Numbered from the stretch's first letter, positions 27,325 to 36,125 are shown. The stretch is DNA of 64,000 bases from Paenibacillus marchantiae (GCF_028771845.1 NZ_CP118270.1:744001-808000); one strand, 5' to 3'. Numbers and translations are program-made. Notes: generated from the letters alone by a model not told the origin.

Positions 27325-29337
27325 TTAGAGATGAACCAGCAGCATGCTGCACTGGTTAGCGTATGCTTCGGTGGATGCTGCGCCGGGTGATGTCAGGCGC
27401 AGCAGGGTGTGCAGGCCCGGCGGGATCATTGCCGGGCTGCCGGAAGCGGCAGGTTGCCGTGCAGTGACTTGGGCCCATTCGGCCCAATCACGCGCAGTGC
27501 GCTGCCGCCCGGCGAGCAAAGCGAGCGTGCCCGCCAGTACCATGGCGGGCACTTCGTGCGTGAAGGGCTGCTGCGCGCCATGCGGCGTGCCGAACAGCAC
27601 AAGCAGCCCTTCACGCACGCTTGCGGGCGCGCGCAACAGCCCACAGCGGGCCGCAGGCGGAAGCGCCACGAGCAGCGCCGGCGCCTGGCCGGGCGCCAGG
27701 GCCTGCAGAAGGCGCAGCCATGCGGCCCAGGCGCCTACGCGTGCGAGCGCCAGCGCCGCGGCGTGCACGGCCTGCGGCGCTGGCGCGGCGCAGCTGGCCG
27801 GGGCGCCCCGCAGCAGCGCATCGGCTGCGCGGGCTGCATCGGGCGTGGCTGCCTGCTCGCGGGCCTTACGCCGCGCTGGCGGCGACGCGGCTGCGCCTCG
27901 CGCTGAGCCCGCAGCAGCACTGGCGAAGGGCTCGCCGGGCTGCTTGTGGCCGAGCGCCCACAGCACCAGCGCCGCCTCCGGCCCGTGCTGCGCGTGCGTC
28001 GCCCAGGGCTGCAAAGCCGCACGGGCAGCGGCGTCCTCGCCGAGCTGGGCCAGCACCAGCCCGGCGGCGAGGGGCTGCGCCCGCAGCGCGGCGGACAGCG
28101 ATGCCGCGTGGCGCAGCAGCCATTCGGGCCGATGCGCATACAGCGCGGCCGGGATCAGCGCCTGCCAGGCCGCAGGCGGCAGACTGATCCGCTGGGCTGC
28201 GCTTGCGATGGCGTTCGGCCGCCCGCTAGCTGCGGCCAGCAGCAACAGCCGCTGCCATGCTGGCAAGCTGCCGGGCTGTACGGCGAGCGCAGATGTATAA
28301 GCCTTAGCTGCCTCCTGCCAGCAGCCCAGCCGTTCATGGGCCATGCCTTCCAGAGTCAGGCTGCGATACGTTCCGGCACCGGAAACGGACGTATATCGAC
28401 TGGCTGTGGAAGCTGCTGCTTTGGCCTGCTTGAGCCAGTCGAGCGCCGCAGCATCCCGTCCTTGATCGAGCTCCAACACAGCACCAAGCTCCAGCAAGTC
28501 AGGGAAGTCAGCATATAGCGGCCTCCATTCCTCAACGATAGCGAGTGCTCTCTCTGGGCGGCTACGTTCCCGCCAGGCATAAGCCGTTTTGAGTACCAGA
28601 TCCGAATGATAGCCACATTCCGGCGTAAGCTTTGCCAGCAAAGGTTGTAACAACTTGAGCGCTTCATCGTATCTCGCTTGCTGAAACCACTCGGCAGCCA
28701 TGGCATATAACAGTTCCGGTTGATCCGGCGACTTATGGAGAGCGGAGCGAATCAGCCGCATATTGCGCTCGGGTTTATTTTTGCCAACAATAACGTGCTC
28801 CAGGTAGCCATAATGAATAATCTCAAGCTCGGAATCGACCACACCCCACGGAGCGAAGGAGAGAATCGAAGATGCCACCTCTTCATGAATCATGCCTTGA
28901 AAAGCAATCCGGGGATCATTCCGAAATAAACGACACACCACATCCGTCACACGCTCTTCTCCAGACATTCCGAGCAAACTCGTGACCTGTATCCAGTATC
29001 CCCATACGTCGTCCTGACTTGAGGTCTGCAGCCGCTTCATCTCGGCCAGATTGTGCTCGGTCTGCATCCAGACTTCATCCGCATCCAGTACCAGAATCCA
29101 AGGATGAGTGGCAGCAGCAAGAGACAGGTTGCGGGCAGCACTAAAATCTCCGGTCCATGCCGCACGGATGACAACCGCACCATAACGACGAGCAATATCG
29201 ATCGTCTCGTCCGTTGATCCCGTATCCACAATAATGATCTCATCTACAACATCCTGAATAGCATCCAAGCATCGCTGAAGCGACCTGGCCTCATCCTTCA
29301 CGATCATGCACAGGCTGATTCCTGTCTGCATGTTCAT
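27325..29337 (-). CDS. GT2-TPR glycosyltransferase with a GC-rich, Ala-rich tail
   Basis: A 670-residue protein. The N-terminal GT2 domain (1-230) has SLCMIVKDEARSLQRCLDAI, EIIIVDTGSTDETIDIARRY and DADE at residues 85-88. TPR-like helices follow (about 200-340). The C-terminal half, roughly residues 335-640, is extremely rich in Ala, Arg, Pro and Gly, and its DNA (about 27420-28330) is far richer in GC than all neighbours. The enzyme resembles the SunS-like group of GT2-TPR proteins, some of which glycosylate peptides. It is the last of three related reverse-strand genes. The ATG at 29337 follows AAGGAGGGAGG; the ATG two codons later is also possible. Confidence 0.82.
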   Translation of the reverse strand: MNMQTGISLCMIVKDEARSLQRCLDAIQDVVDEIIIVDTGSTDETIDIARRYGAVVIRAAWTGDFSAARNLSLAAATHPWILVLDADEVWMQTEHNLAEMKRLQTSSQDDVWGYWIQVTSLLGMSGEERVTDVVCRLFRNDPRIAFQGMIHEEVASSILSFAPWGVVDSELEIIHYGYLEHVIVGKNKPERNMRLIRSALHKSPDQPELLYAMAAEWFQQARYDEALKLLQPLLAKLTPECGYHSDLVLKTAYAWRERSRPERALAIVEEWRPLYADFPDLLELGAVLELDQGRDAAALDWLKQAKAAASTASRYTSVSGAGTYRSLTLEGMAHERLGCWQEAAKAYTSALAVQPGSLPAWQRLLLLAAASGRPNAIASAAQRISLPPAAWQALIPAALYAHRPEWLLRHAASLSAALRAQPLAAGLVLAQLGEDAAARAALQPWATHAQHGPEAALVLWALGHKQPGEPFASAAAGSARGAAASPPARRKAREQAATPDAARAADALLRGAPASCAAPAPQAVHAAALALARVGAWAAWLRLLQALAPGQAPALLVALPPAARCGLLRAPASVREGLLVLFGTPHGAQQPFTHEVPAMVLAGTLALLAGRQRTARDWAEWAQVTARQPAASGSPAMIPPGLHTLLRLTSPGAASTEAYANQCSMLLVHL

Positions 29338-29382
29338 CCTCCCTCCTTCCTATTCGGGGTTCTGCTCTCTTTCATTCGATCT

Positions 29383-31287
29383 TCAAAACTCAAAACCATC
29401 CGGCCCCGGTAAATCCAACCTAATCTGTTGAACCACAGGCCAACAGCGATCTCGCTGTCCTTCTGTCCCTTGAGCATATGCCTCCAAATGATGATCGGCA
29501 GCACTGACAAGCCCTTTCACCAGCCAGCTCGTTCCGACACGTGAATCGGAGGCTCCGAAAAAGGGTTCTCCCGCTTCCTGCCGGGCTCCTTCCACCAATG
29601 GATACACTCCTTCTGCCAACTGCCCCTGACCAAGCTGGACCAGCGTATGCAGCACATCCCATTTCCCGGATTGCACACATCCTTCCATCATCAGTCCAAG
29701 TGCCTGCCAGCCATTATATGCTGTTCCAGCAGCCACGTTTGAGTCGTCATTTTGGGCAACGGCTTGTGAATTACTGATTCGTTCTGCCTGTTGATATCGC
29801 TCCGACTCCGTATCCGGTTGCGAATGACGGTACAGCCAAGAAGTCAGTTGATCTTTCCCCTCGATCGGTCTACCTTCAATCCAGTCTAGTCGCTCTATCC
29901 AATGGGTAGCTGATACAGAAAGCTCTCCTTTTTTTCGCCGTACCGTGTCCAGCTTAAGGCGTGCCTTGTTCCATTTCCCCTGTTGAATCTGAAGCAAAGC
30001 CTCAGCCATGGATAACCTCCCCCTCATCTCCGCTGAAAGGTCTGAAGATATGTCTGGCAACAACTGCACAGCTGTATCATAGCAACGACACTGCTCCAGA
30101 ATGCCCAATACTTTCTGAATTGCCTCTTCTGAAGTCATTGCAAATCGCTCCCTAATCAGCTCCACCAAGTGTTGCTCTTGACCCGAAACCCGCATGATCC
30201 GAAAAATCCGGTACAACGGCGGCAGCAGGCTCGATTTGGCACGAACTGCTTCCACATAAGCATCCACTGCGCCTTCAAGGTCCGCCCGCCCCTCCAGCAG
30301 CCTAGCCAAGGTATACCAGGTCTGATAGGTTCCAATTCCTTCTTCCGTATGAAATATGGGTGGCGGCGGCCCCATACGAACTGCTTCACGCAGCGATAGT
30401 TCTGCCTTTTCGGTCTCCCCCAACGCCTCCTCACATACTCCGCGATGATGCAGCAGGTCCGTGTATTCCGGGAAGAGTTCAAGAGCATCATGGATATGAT
30501 CCAATGCTTCCTGCCAGCGACTCAAATGCTGGAAACAGCGAATCTCATATTTGAACAACAGATGCGCATAACTTGTCAGGGTTGGATCAATTCCCGCTTT
30601 TGCTACGCCAAACGTCTTCAGCGCCTGTTCCGTTTCTCCCATCCGCAGATACTCGACACCCAGGTTATAGTGATGGAACGGCTGCTCCGGCTCTTCCTCC
30701 ACCGCCTGTTGAAGCAAATGCAAATTCCGGTTCACCTTATCCTTGCGCTCCACAATGGCCGTCTGATACCCGTAATGGTGAATGATCATGTCTGTCACGT
30801 GAAAAGCAGCCTGTGGATTCTTCCGACAGATTGCCACCGCAATCTGCTCATGAATCCGACCCTCGAACCGATGCTCCGGCTCGTTCCTGAAGAGGCGCAA
30901 TACCGGATTTACCGTCACCCCCTGCTGACCTGAACCCGTATAGTTATGGATATTTAAAAACAATCCGTCACATCCGCTGGCTGCCGTCCAGCTTCTGATC
31001 TGCTCCCGTGCATTCTCATCCAGCGCCTCGTCCGCATCGAGAAAAAGAATCCATTCGCCCGAAGCCCGCTCCAGCCCAGCATTTCGTGCCGCGGCAAAAT
31101 CGTCGCTCCACACAAACGGCACAACCACTGCCCCATATTCCCTGGCAATGGCAGCACTTCGGTCCGACGAACCGGTATCCACAACAATGATCTCGTCCAC
31201 CGCCCCACGAACACTTTCAAGACAATGAGGCAACAGTTCTTCTTCATCCTTCACGATCATGCATAATGAAATGTGCTTGGTCGGCAA
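29383..31287 (-). CDS. GT2-TPR glycosyltransferase
   Basis: A 634-residue protein with a GT2 domain at the N terminus (HISLCMIVKDEEELLPHCLE, EIIVVDTGSSDRSAAIAREY, DADE at 84-87) and helical TPR-type repeats after about residue 200, for example FHHYNLGVEYLRMGETEQAL and TDLLHHRGVCEEALGETEKA. I choose the TTG at 31287, which has GAGGAGG 7 bases upstream; the ATG eight codons earlier lies upstream of that site. The gene start overlaps the end of the previous GT gene by 44 bases. It is closely similar in layout to both flanking reverse-strand genes and probably arose by duplication. Confidence 0.85.
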   Translation of the reverse strand: MPTKHISLCMIVKDEEELLPHCLESVRGAVDEIIVVDTGSSDRSAAIAREYGAVVVPFVWSDDFAAARNAGLERASGEWILFLDADEALDENAREQIRSWTAASGCDGLFLNIHNYTGSGQQGVTVNPVLRLFRNEPEHRFEGRIHEQIAVAICRKNPQAAFHVTDMIIHHYGYQTAIVERKDKVNRNLHLLQQAVEEEPEQPFHHYNLGVEYLRMGETEQALKTFGVAKAGIDPTLTSYAHLLFKYEIRCFQHLSRWQEALDHIHDALELFPEYTDLLHHRGVCEEALGETEKAELSLREAVRMGPPPPIFHTEEGIGTYQTWYTLARLLEGRADLEGAVDAYVEAVRAKSSLLPPLYRIFRIMRVSGQEQHLVELIRERFAMTSEEAIQKVLGILEQCRCYDTAVQLLPDISSDLSAEMRGRLSMAEALLQIQQGKWNKARLKLDTVRRKKGELSVSATHWIERLDWIEGRPIEGKDQLTSWLYRHSQPDTESERYQQAERISNSQAVAQNDDSNVAAGTAYNGWQALGLMMEGCVQSGKWDVLHTLVQLGQGQLAEGVYPLVEGARQEAGEPFFGASDSRVGTSWLVKGLVSAADHHLEAYAQGTEGQRDRCWPVVQQIRLDLPGPDGFEF

Positions 31288-33616
31288 ACTGGTTCCTCCT
31301 CTCCTTCGCATGGAACACCGTACGCCACGGAATGCCTTCGACGGTGCGCAGCTGCTGATCCAGCACAGTCTGTTGTGCCATAAGTACTTTGTCAGCGGGA
31401 GAGCGAGTTCGTTCCTGTCTGATAACCCCCAGCGCCAGCCGCATATAACAGACAGCAGCTCCAGCCCTCGCCTGCCGCTGTTCTGAGTCCTTCTCCAATG
31501 CCTGCTGGAAAAGAATCAATGCCTGATCATAATGCCCTTTGGCATACACGGCTTCCCCAAGGTAAAAGAGGCTTTCCGCATCCAAATCGCCTTGTGACAT
31601 ACATTGAATGAGCAGATCTGCGGCCGCCATGGTGTATCCCTGGCGGTAAAGAACAGCGGCCAGCCATTGGCTATGAACATCATTTTCGTCGTGTTCAGGG
31701 CTAATTGCAGCCATCTTCTCGTAAAGCTTCCTGACAAACGCCAGTTGCCCCATCTGCACTGCCCGAGTCAATATGTTCTTACTCAGCTCCGTTTCAGCCT
31801 GAAGCGTCTGATGAACTGTTTTCCCATCTCTGCCATCCTCTACATGCACCCGTTTTCCCGTATCCAGCAGGTCATTCAGCAGCCTCCAGCCTTCCCTTTC
31901 CTGTGGTTCTGCTGCTGCCACCAATGATTCCGGTACAGATAATTCATTTGTCCAAAAGGTCACTGCCAAGTCCGATCGTTGCTCAGGATGGAGGTTCCTA
32001 GCCTCACTCAGTTCCTCACTCCACTGATTCTGCACGTACCGCAACGCATCTGATACCCTGTTGTCACATAACATCCAATACAGGTACTCTTCATTTTTTA
32101 TACGCGTATTTCGGGCATCTCCATGTAGCAAGTTCAATGCCTGCCCATACGCTCCACTGGAAGCAAGTGCATAAACCACATGCGCCAGATCATCCTCGTA
32201 TGTTATTACGCTCGGATCTGAATCCCCTTCCTTTGAGCGCTCTTTCTTTGAATACTCTTTCCAGCGTGCGAGTAATGTCTCTGTTATGCTTTCATCCGTC
32301 TCTCCGGATTGCTGCAATACATCGGCTAACCCTGTCCATGCAGGAGCATACGTGATCTCGCTCCCCAGAGCCAGGCTGTACAGATGAGCAGACTCCTGCA
32401 GAAAGCCTCTTTTCTGTGCAAGCCTTCCCATGGCTGTATAGGCCTTGTAGCTATCGCAACCTACATCCGTTACGTAATGTCTTTCCAATCGGTCTGACTC
32501 TCTGTGAACATCATCAGAGGAATTGCCCTCACGTAATTCATCGCTTCCCCGTTTATCTGTTTGCTCGATTGCCTGCTGATGTACGCCTCGAATCTCTGCC
32601 TTGTTATTGTCCTTGAGATCAGCTCCATTGAAGCCCTCCCGGCAATCTGTTGCTCTTGCATAAGACTTGTAGGCCCTCTCCTCCAGACCCTGTTGCTCCA
32701 AAATCTCTCCATATATCAGATGCAGGTCGGCATACCCTGCATAACGCTGTCTTTCTACCGCCAATAACCCATGAGCCTCGTCATAACGCCCCATTGCCAG
32801 AAGAACCTTGGCATAGTCCCGAACCAGGGTGGAGCGATACGGAGCTTGCAGGGGTGTATGAAGAAAGGATTCAGTAAAGGCTTCTGCTGCCTGTTCGATA
32901 TTCCCTAGCTGGCAGTATGTTACCCCCACATTATAGAGGTGAAAAGGTTGCCCCGGACGATCAGCTAATTCCAGCTGCAAAAGCTTTAGATTACGCAAGG
33001 GTTTATGTCCTAGAGCAATCGTGGACGGCAAATAACCATCATGAACCAAACACAGTGGAGCCAAGGGTTCATACTCGGCAATCCCGTCTTCCTCACGGGT
33101 AAAGGAGTCGTTTATTTCCAGAGCGCCTTCTTCATGTTTTCCATCATCCTTTGCTCCTCCACGAACCAATTGCTCATGGATACGCCCCGCATACCGATAT
33201 CCTTGATGAGCGCGAAAAAGACGCACAGGTTGGAAGATGACACTCTCTCCCGTTCCCTCGCCAATTCGGTTCTCTATCGTAATCCGCAGTCTCGAAACGC
33301 TCTTATGGACCTTCGGTAGATAATCCAAAAGCTCTTCCAATCCCTGTATGACATACTCATCCGCGTCCAGACACAGAATCCATTCCGTGCTCGCGAGAGG
33401 CAAACTTATATTTCTGGCATGTGCAAAATCATCTTCCCAACGGGCGTGAAGCACCGTTGCTCCATAATGTCTGGCGATCTCCGGTGTACGATCTGTTGAC
33501 CCGGTATCTGTAATGAAGCATTCGCTGCCCATCGGCTTGAAGCTGTCGAGACAGCGGGCCAGATGATGTTCTTCATTTTGCACAATCATATGAATTCCGA
33601 GTAACCTGTTCTGCAT
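31244..33616 (-). CDS. GT2-TPR glycosyltransferase, longest copy
   Basis: A 790-residue protein. The GT2 core is LLGIHMIVQNEEHHLARCLD, CFITDTGSTDRTPEIARHYG and DADE at 84-87. A long TPR region fills the rest, such as FHLYNVGVTYCQLGNIEQAA and SLFYLGEAVYAKGHYDQALI near the C terminus. I use the ATG at 33616 with GGAGGTGG upstream; the frame extends further but into the terminator of the neighbouring gene. It is the first of three tandem GT genes, and only 20 bases separate its start from that terminator. TPRs may hold the protein substrate. Confidence 0.86.
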   Translation of the reverse strand: MQNRLLGIHMIVQNEEHHLARCLDSFKPMGSECFITDTGSTDRTPEIARHYGATVLHARWEDDFAHARNISLPLASTEWILCLDADEYVIQGLEELLDYLPKVHKSVSRLRITIENRIGEGTGESVIFQPVRLFRAHQGYRYAGRIHEQLVRGGAKDDGKHEEGALEINDSFTREEDGIAEYEPLAPLCLVHDGYLPSTIALGHKPLRNLKLLQLELADRPGQPFHLYNVGVTYCQLGNIEQAAEAFTESFLHTPLQAPYRSTLVRDYAKVLLAMGRYDEAHGLLAVERQRYAGYADLHLIYGEILEQQGLEERAYKSYARATDCREGFNGADLKDNNKAEIRGVHQQAIEQTDKRGSDELREGNSSDDVHRESDRLERHYVTDVGCDSYKAYTAMGRLAQKRGFLQESAHLYSLALGSEITYAPAWTGLADVLQQSGETDESITETLLARWKEYSKKERSKEGDSDPSVITYEDDLAHVVYALASSGAYGQALNLLHGDARNTRIKNEEYLYWMLCDNRVSDALRYVQNQWSEELSEARNLHPEQRSDLAVTFWTNELSVPESLVAAAEPQEREGWRLLNDLLDTGKRVHVEDGRDGKTVHQTLQAETELSKNILTRAVQMGQLAFVRKLYEKMAAISPEHDENDVHSQWLAAVLYRQGYTMAAADLLIQCMSQGDLDAESLFYLGEAVYAKGHYDQALILFQQALEKDSEQRQARAGAAVCYMRLALGVIRQERTRSPADKVLMAQQTVLDQQLRTVEGIPWRTVFHAKERRNQFADQAHFIMHDREG

Positions 33617-33635
33617 ATGCAGCCACCTCCAATGC

Positions 33636-33676
33636 AAAAAAAGTACATGAAGCCCACCAAAGGGACTCCATGTACC
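33636..33676 (-). terminator. Terminator between the repeat-protein gene and the GT operon
   Basis: On the reverse strand GTACATG pairs with CATGTAC, extended by imperfect pairing inside, and is followed by seven T. It lies 20 bases past the repeat-protein stop and only 20 bases before the GT start, leaving no room for a separate promoter between them. Confidence 0.82.
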
Positions 33677-33695
33677 TATATGACAACAAACCGGG

Positions 33696-35345
33696 TTATG
33701 TGCCTTGTCCATTGAAGAACACATCAATCGTGCTGGATGCTCCCAGCAGACTGGAGCGGTAGGAAAGACGTGTATATTTGAGAAAACGCTGCGGCACCAG
33801 AACATCGACCGAGCCTGGCAAAATCCCGGTCACCGTGTCCACATCATCGTACCAGTTGGTACCGTTAGCACTGATTTCCACGCGGGCATCGACCCGGTTA
33901 AGCCCCGGCCCCCTGTTATATACAAAGAAAGAATAAGTGCCGAATACACTCGTCGTGACCGCCGGAAGCGGTGTAAACGTGTTTGCCGTTGGCGTGCTGA
34001 GAAGCTGTGATTCCTGAAAGCTTTTTTGCGAGATGGACGTCACGCTGCTGAGTGTACCCGCTGTAATCGTGGCTCCCAATACGCTGGTAATGGTACCATT
34101 CAACAAATTGGTCAACGTTCCGGCTGTAATGGTGGCACCAAGTACACTGGTAATCGTACCGTTCAGCAAATTCGTTAACGTTCCCGCTGTCACGGTAGCT
34201 CCCAGTACACTAGTGATGGTACCATTTAACAAGTTCGTCAGTGTTCCGGCTGTAATCGTTGCTCCAAGTACACTTGTGATTGTACCGTTCAACAGATTGG
34301 TCAGCGTCCCTGCGGTAATCGTCGCTCCAAGCACGCTGGTGATTGTACCTGCCGTGATTGTTGCTCCCAGTACACTGGTGATCGTTCCGGCGGTAATCGT
34401 CGCTCCAAGTACACTTGTGATTGTACCATTCAGCAAGTTCGTCAGCGTCCCCGCCGTCACCGTGGCTCCAAGCACACTGGTGATCGTTCCGGCTGTGATC
34501 GTCGCTCCGAGTACACTCGTGATTGTACCGTTCAGCAAGTTCGTCAGCGTTCCCGCCGTCACCGTGGCTCCAAGCACGCTATTGATTGTACCCGCCGTAA
34601 TCGTTGCTCCCAGTACACTGGTAATTGTTCCGGCTGTGATCGTCGCCCCGAGTACACTCGTGATTGTACCGTTCAGCAAGTTCGTCAGTGTTCCCGCGGT
34701 CACTGTGGCTCCAAGCACGCTGGTGATCGTTCCGGCTGTGATCGTCGCTCCCAGTACACTCGTAATTGTACCGTTCAGCAAGTTCGTCAGTGTTCCCGCG
34801 GTCACTGTGGCTCCAAGCACGCTGGTGATCGTTCCGGCTGTGATCGTCGCTCCCAGTACACTCGTAATTGTACCGTTCAGCAAGTTCGTCAGCGTTCCTG
34901 CGGTGATTGTAGCTCCAAGCACGCTGGTGATGGTACCATTGAGCAGGTTTGTTAATGTCCCCGCCGTCACGGTTGCCCCGAGCACACTTGTGATGGTTCC
35001 GGCAGTAATGGTGGCTCCCAAAACACTGGTGATTGTACCATTAAGCAGGTTTGTTAATGTTCCGGCTGTGATGGTTGCGCCAAGCACGCTGTTAATTGTA
35101 CCCGCCGTGATCGTTGCTCCGAGGACGCTGGTAATCGTTCCGTTAAGAATATTTGTGATAGTTCCGGCATTAATCGTAACGGTAGTCAGACCTGAGATAT
35201 TACTGATCGTACCATCCAAAATAATTCCGAGTACGTTCCCGCTTGTATCGGTGTGAACCGGCTGGGCTGCGCCTGTACTATCATGACCAAAAATCAGAGT
35301 TCTCAGATTATCCGGATTCGTGTTAAACGTTGTAAAGTTAGGCAT
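33696..35345 (-). CDS. Thr-rich tandem-repeat protein with a DUF6385-like C-terminal domain
   Basis: A 549-residue protein with no signal peptide, no Cys and no membrane segment. Residues 1-60 are a unique head. Residues 61-429 consist of 21 tandem units of two kinds: 12 of 21 residues (GTLTNLLNGTITSVLGATIT plus A) and 9 of 13 residues (GTITSVLGATVTA). The alternating small, Thr and aliphatic residues suggest a beta-solenoid or fibre. The last 120 residues form a globular domain with SFFVYNRGPGLNRVDARVEI and VPQRFLKYTRLSYRS, shared with the next gene. Many Thr side chains would be exposed and could be glycosylated by the adjacent transferases. I think it is a surface or spore filament; this is inferred. 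Confidence 0.8.
   Translation of the reverse strand: MPNFTTFNTNPDNLRTLIFGHDSTGAAQPVHTDTSGNVLGIILDGTISNISGLTTVTINAGTITNILNGTITSVLGATITAGTINSVLGATITAGTLTNLLNGTITSVLGATITAGTITSVLGATVTAGTLTNLLNGTITSVLGATITAGTLTNLLNGTITSVLGATITAGTITSVLGATVTAGTLTNLLNGTITSVLGATITAGTITSVLGATVTAGTLTNLLNGTITSVLGATITAGTITSVLGATITAGTINSVLGATVTAGTLTNLLNGTITSVLGATITAGTITSVLGATVTAGTLTNLLNGTITSVLGATITAGTITSVLGATITAGTITSVLGATITAGTLTNLLNGTITSVLGATITAGTLTNLLNGTITSVLGATVTAGTLTNLLNGTITSVLGATITAGTLTNLLNGTITSVLGATITAGTLSSVTSISQKSFQESQLLSTPTANTFTPLPAVTTSVFGTYSFFVYNRGPGLNRVDARVEISANGTNWYDDVDTVTGILPGSVDVLVPQRFLKYTRLSYRSSLLGASSTIDVFFNGQGT
34059..35165 (-). repeat. In-gene tandem repeat array, 39- and 63-bp units
   Basis: 21 in-frame units (12 of 63 bp and 9 of 39 bp) without spacer, all coding. 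Units differ mainly by silent changes and by Ile/Val or Leu/Ile swaps, so selection keeps the peptide. The reverse complement also stays open, which is a by-product of the repeat. Confidence 0.9.
34681..34884 (-). repeat. Identical 102-bp tandem duplication inside the array
   Basis: Bases 34681-34782 and 34783-34884 are identical. Each holds one 63-bp and one 39-bp unit. Complete identity, with other units differing at silent sites, shows a recent expansion. Confidence 0.85.
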
Positions 35346-35393
35346 ATGCCTCGTCCTCCTCCCTGGTCAAATCGGTTGTAGAATTCCACGTTC

Positions 35394-35891
35394 TTACGGC
35401 ATACGCTGTGCCTGAAAATAAACATCGAGCCGGGTCGGCTGATCCGGTTCAACCGATTGGATAACCAGCCGGGTATAACGCAGGAATCGCAGCGGCACAA
35501 GCGCTTTGGTCTGCCCTCCGGCAATCACTTCCTGGCTGTCCACAGCATAGTCCCTGGCATTAGGGCTGATCTGAATCTGCACAAGAGCCGGATGTTCGCC
35601 CCGATTTACAATGCCATATGTGTACATGCTGAGCGATGAGGTGTCTTGAGCCGGAAGAGAATTCATACTACCGTTTGTCTCGGCTCCGACATACGTATGC
35701 TCTGTAAAACAGTGAGTAGCACCAGGGAGTGTCGTACGTGAGGAAGTACCCTGCTTGAACCGGGGACGAGTAATCCGGGAACAAGGAGGTTTCAGCAATT
35801 TAGCGCGGCAGGAACGACGGGATTGGCGACGGCTGACATATTTAGTTGTTTGGTTCGTTCTCTTCTTGCTACGCTTCGCTGTTCGACTCAT
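35394..35891 (-). CDS. Basic protein with the same DUF6385-like C-terminal domain
   Basis: A 165-residue protein in two parts. The first about 50 residues are strongly basic (RSKKRTNQTTKYVSRRQSRR and more Arg/Lys). The rest resembles the C-terminal domain of the repeat protein: YTYGIVNRGEHPALVQIQIS and VPLRFLRYTRLVIQS align with SFFVYNRGPGLNRVDARVEI and VPQRFLKYTRLSYRS. It lies 48 bases upstream of the repeat gene on the same strand, likely in one transcript. AAGGGG precedes the ATG. The basic arm could bind an acidic polymer such as teichoic acid, DNA or a spore-layer protein. It may be an anchor or cap for the repeat protein. Confidence 0.72.
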   Translation of the reverse strand: MSRTAKRSKKRTNQTTKYVSRRQSRRSCRAKLLKPPCSRITRPRFKQGTSSRTTLPGATHCFTEHTYVGAETNGSMNSLPAQDTSSLSMYTYGIVNRGEHPALVQIQISPNARDYAVDSQEVIAGGQTKALVPLRFLRYTRLVIQSVEPDQPTRLDVYFQAQRMP

Positions 35892-35924
35892 ATCGATTTC
35901 CCCTTAAAAAATGTGCTTACGCAT

Positions 35925-35960
35925 CGTATGCCTGCATGTAAAATACGGGCACGGCATACG
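35925..35960. promoter_or_regulatory. Perfect 8-bp inverted repeat in the divergent gap
   Basis: CGTATGCC and GGCATACG face each other with 20 bases between them, 34 bases upstream of the basic-protein start. It may be an operator for the two divergent structural gene pairs. Confidence 0.35.
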
Positions 35961-35992
35961 CCGTTATTTGAGGATTTACTGTTTGTATCCCA

Positions 35993-36020
35993 AACCCTTC
36001 CCCTTTTTCCCACATACACT
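35993..36020 (+). promoter_or_regulatory. Candidate sigma-K (sporulation) promoter
   Basis: AACC, exactly 16 bases, then CATACACT fits the known sigma-K consensus mACm-N16-CATAnnnTA except at the last base. It lies about 105 bases before the first of two paralogous structural genes. The motif has low information, so this is only a lead that they are made in the mother cell. Confidence 0.35.
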
Positions 36021-36125
36021 GCAAGTACAACCTCTTCACGTCTCTATTTCAAAATTTTATAGAAGCAGCACATTCCAAAAAATTCACTTTGGTTATCTTA
36101 TTCAGGCAGATTGGAGGTGGATTAT

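Noticed and set aside
27344..28300. Long forward-strand open frames across the GC-rich segment
   Set aside because: High GC makes stop codons rare in every frame. The reverse-strand GT2-TPR protein is continuous with a clear N-terminal domain, so the others are chance frames.
34059..35165. Possible CRISPR array
   Set aside because: Units follow each other without unique spacers, keep one reading frame and vary mainly at silent positions, so they are coding repeats.
34033..35256. A 407-codon open frame on the forward strand, antisense to the repeat protein
   Set aside because: It exists because the repeat units are multiples of three and lack stop codons in this frame too. It has no good ribosome binding site and its protein is only the repeat read backwards.
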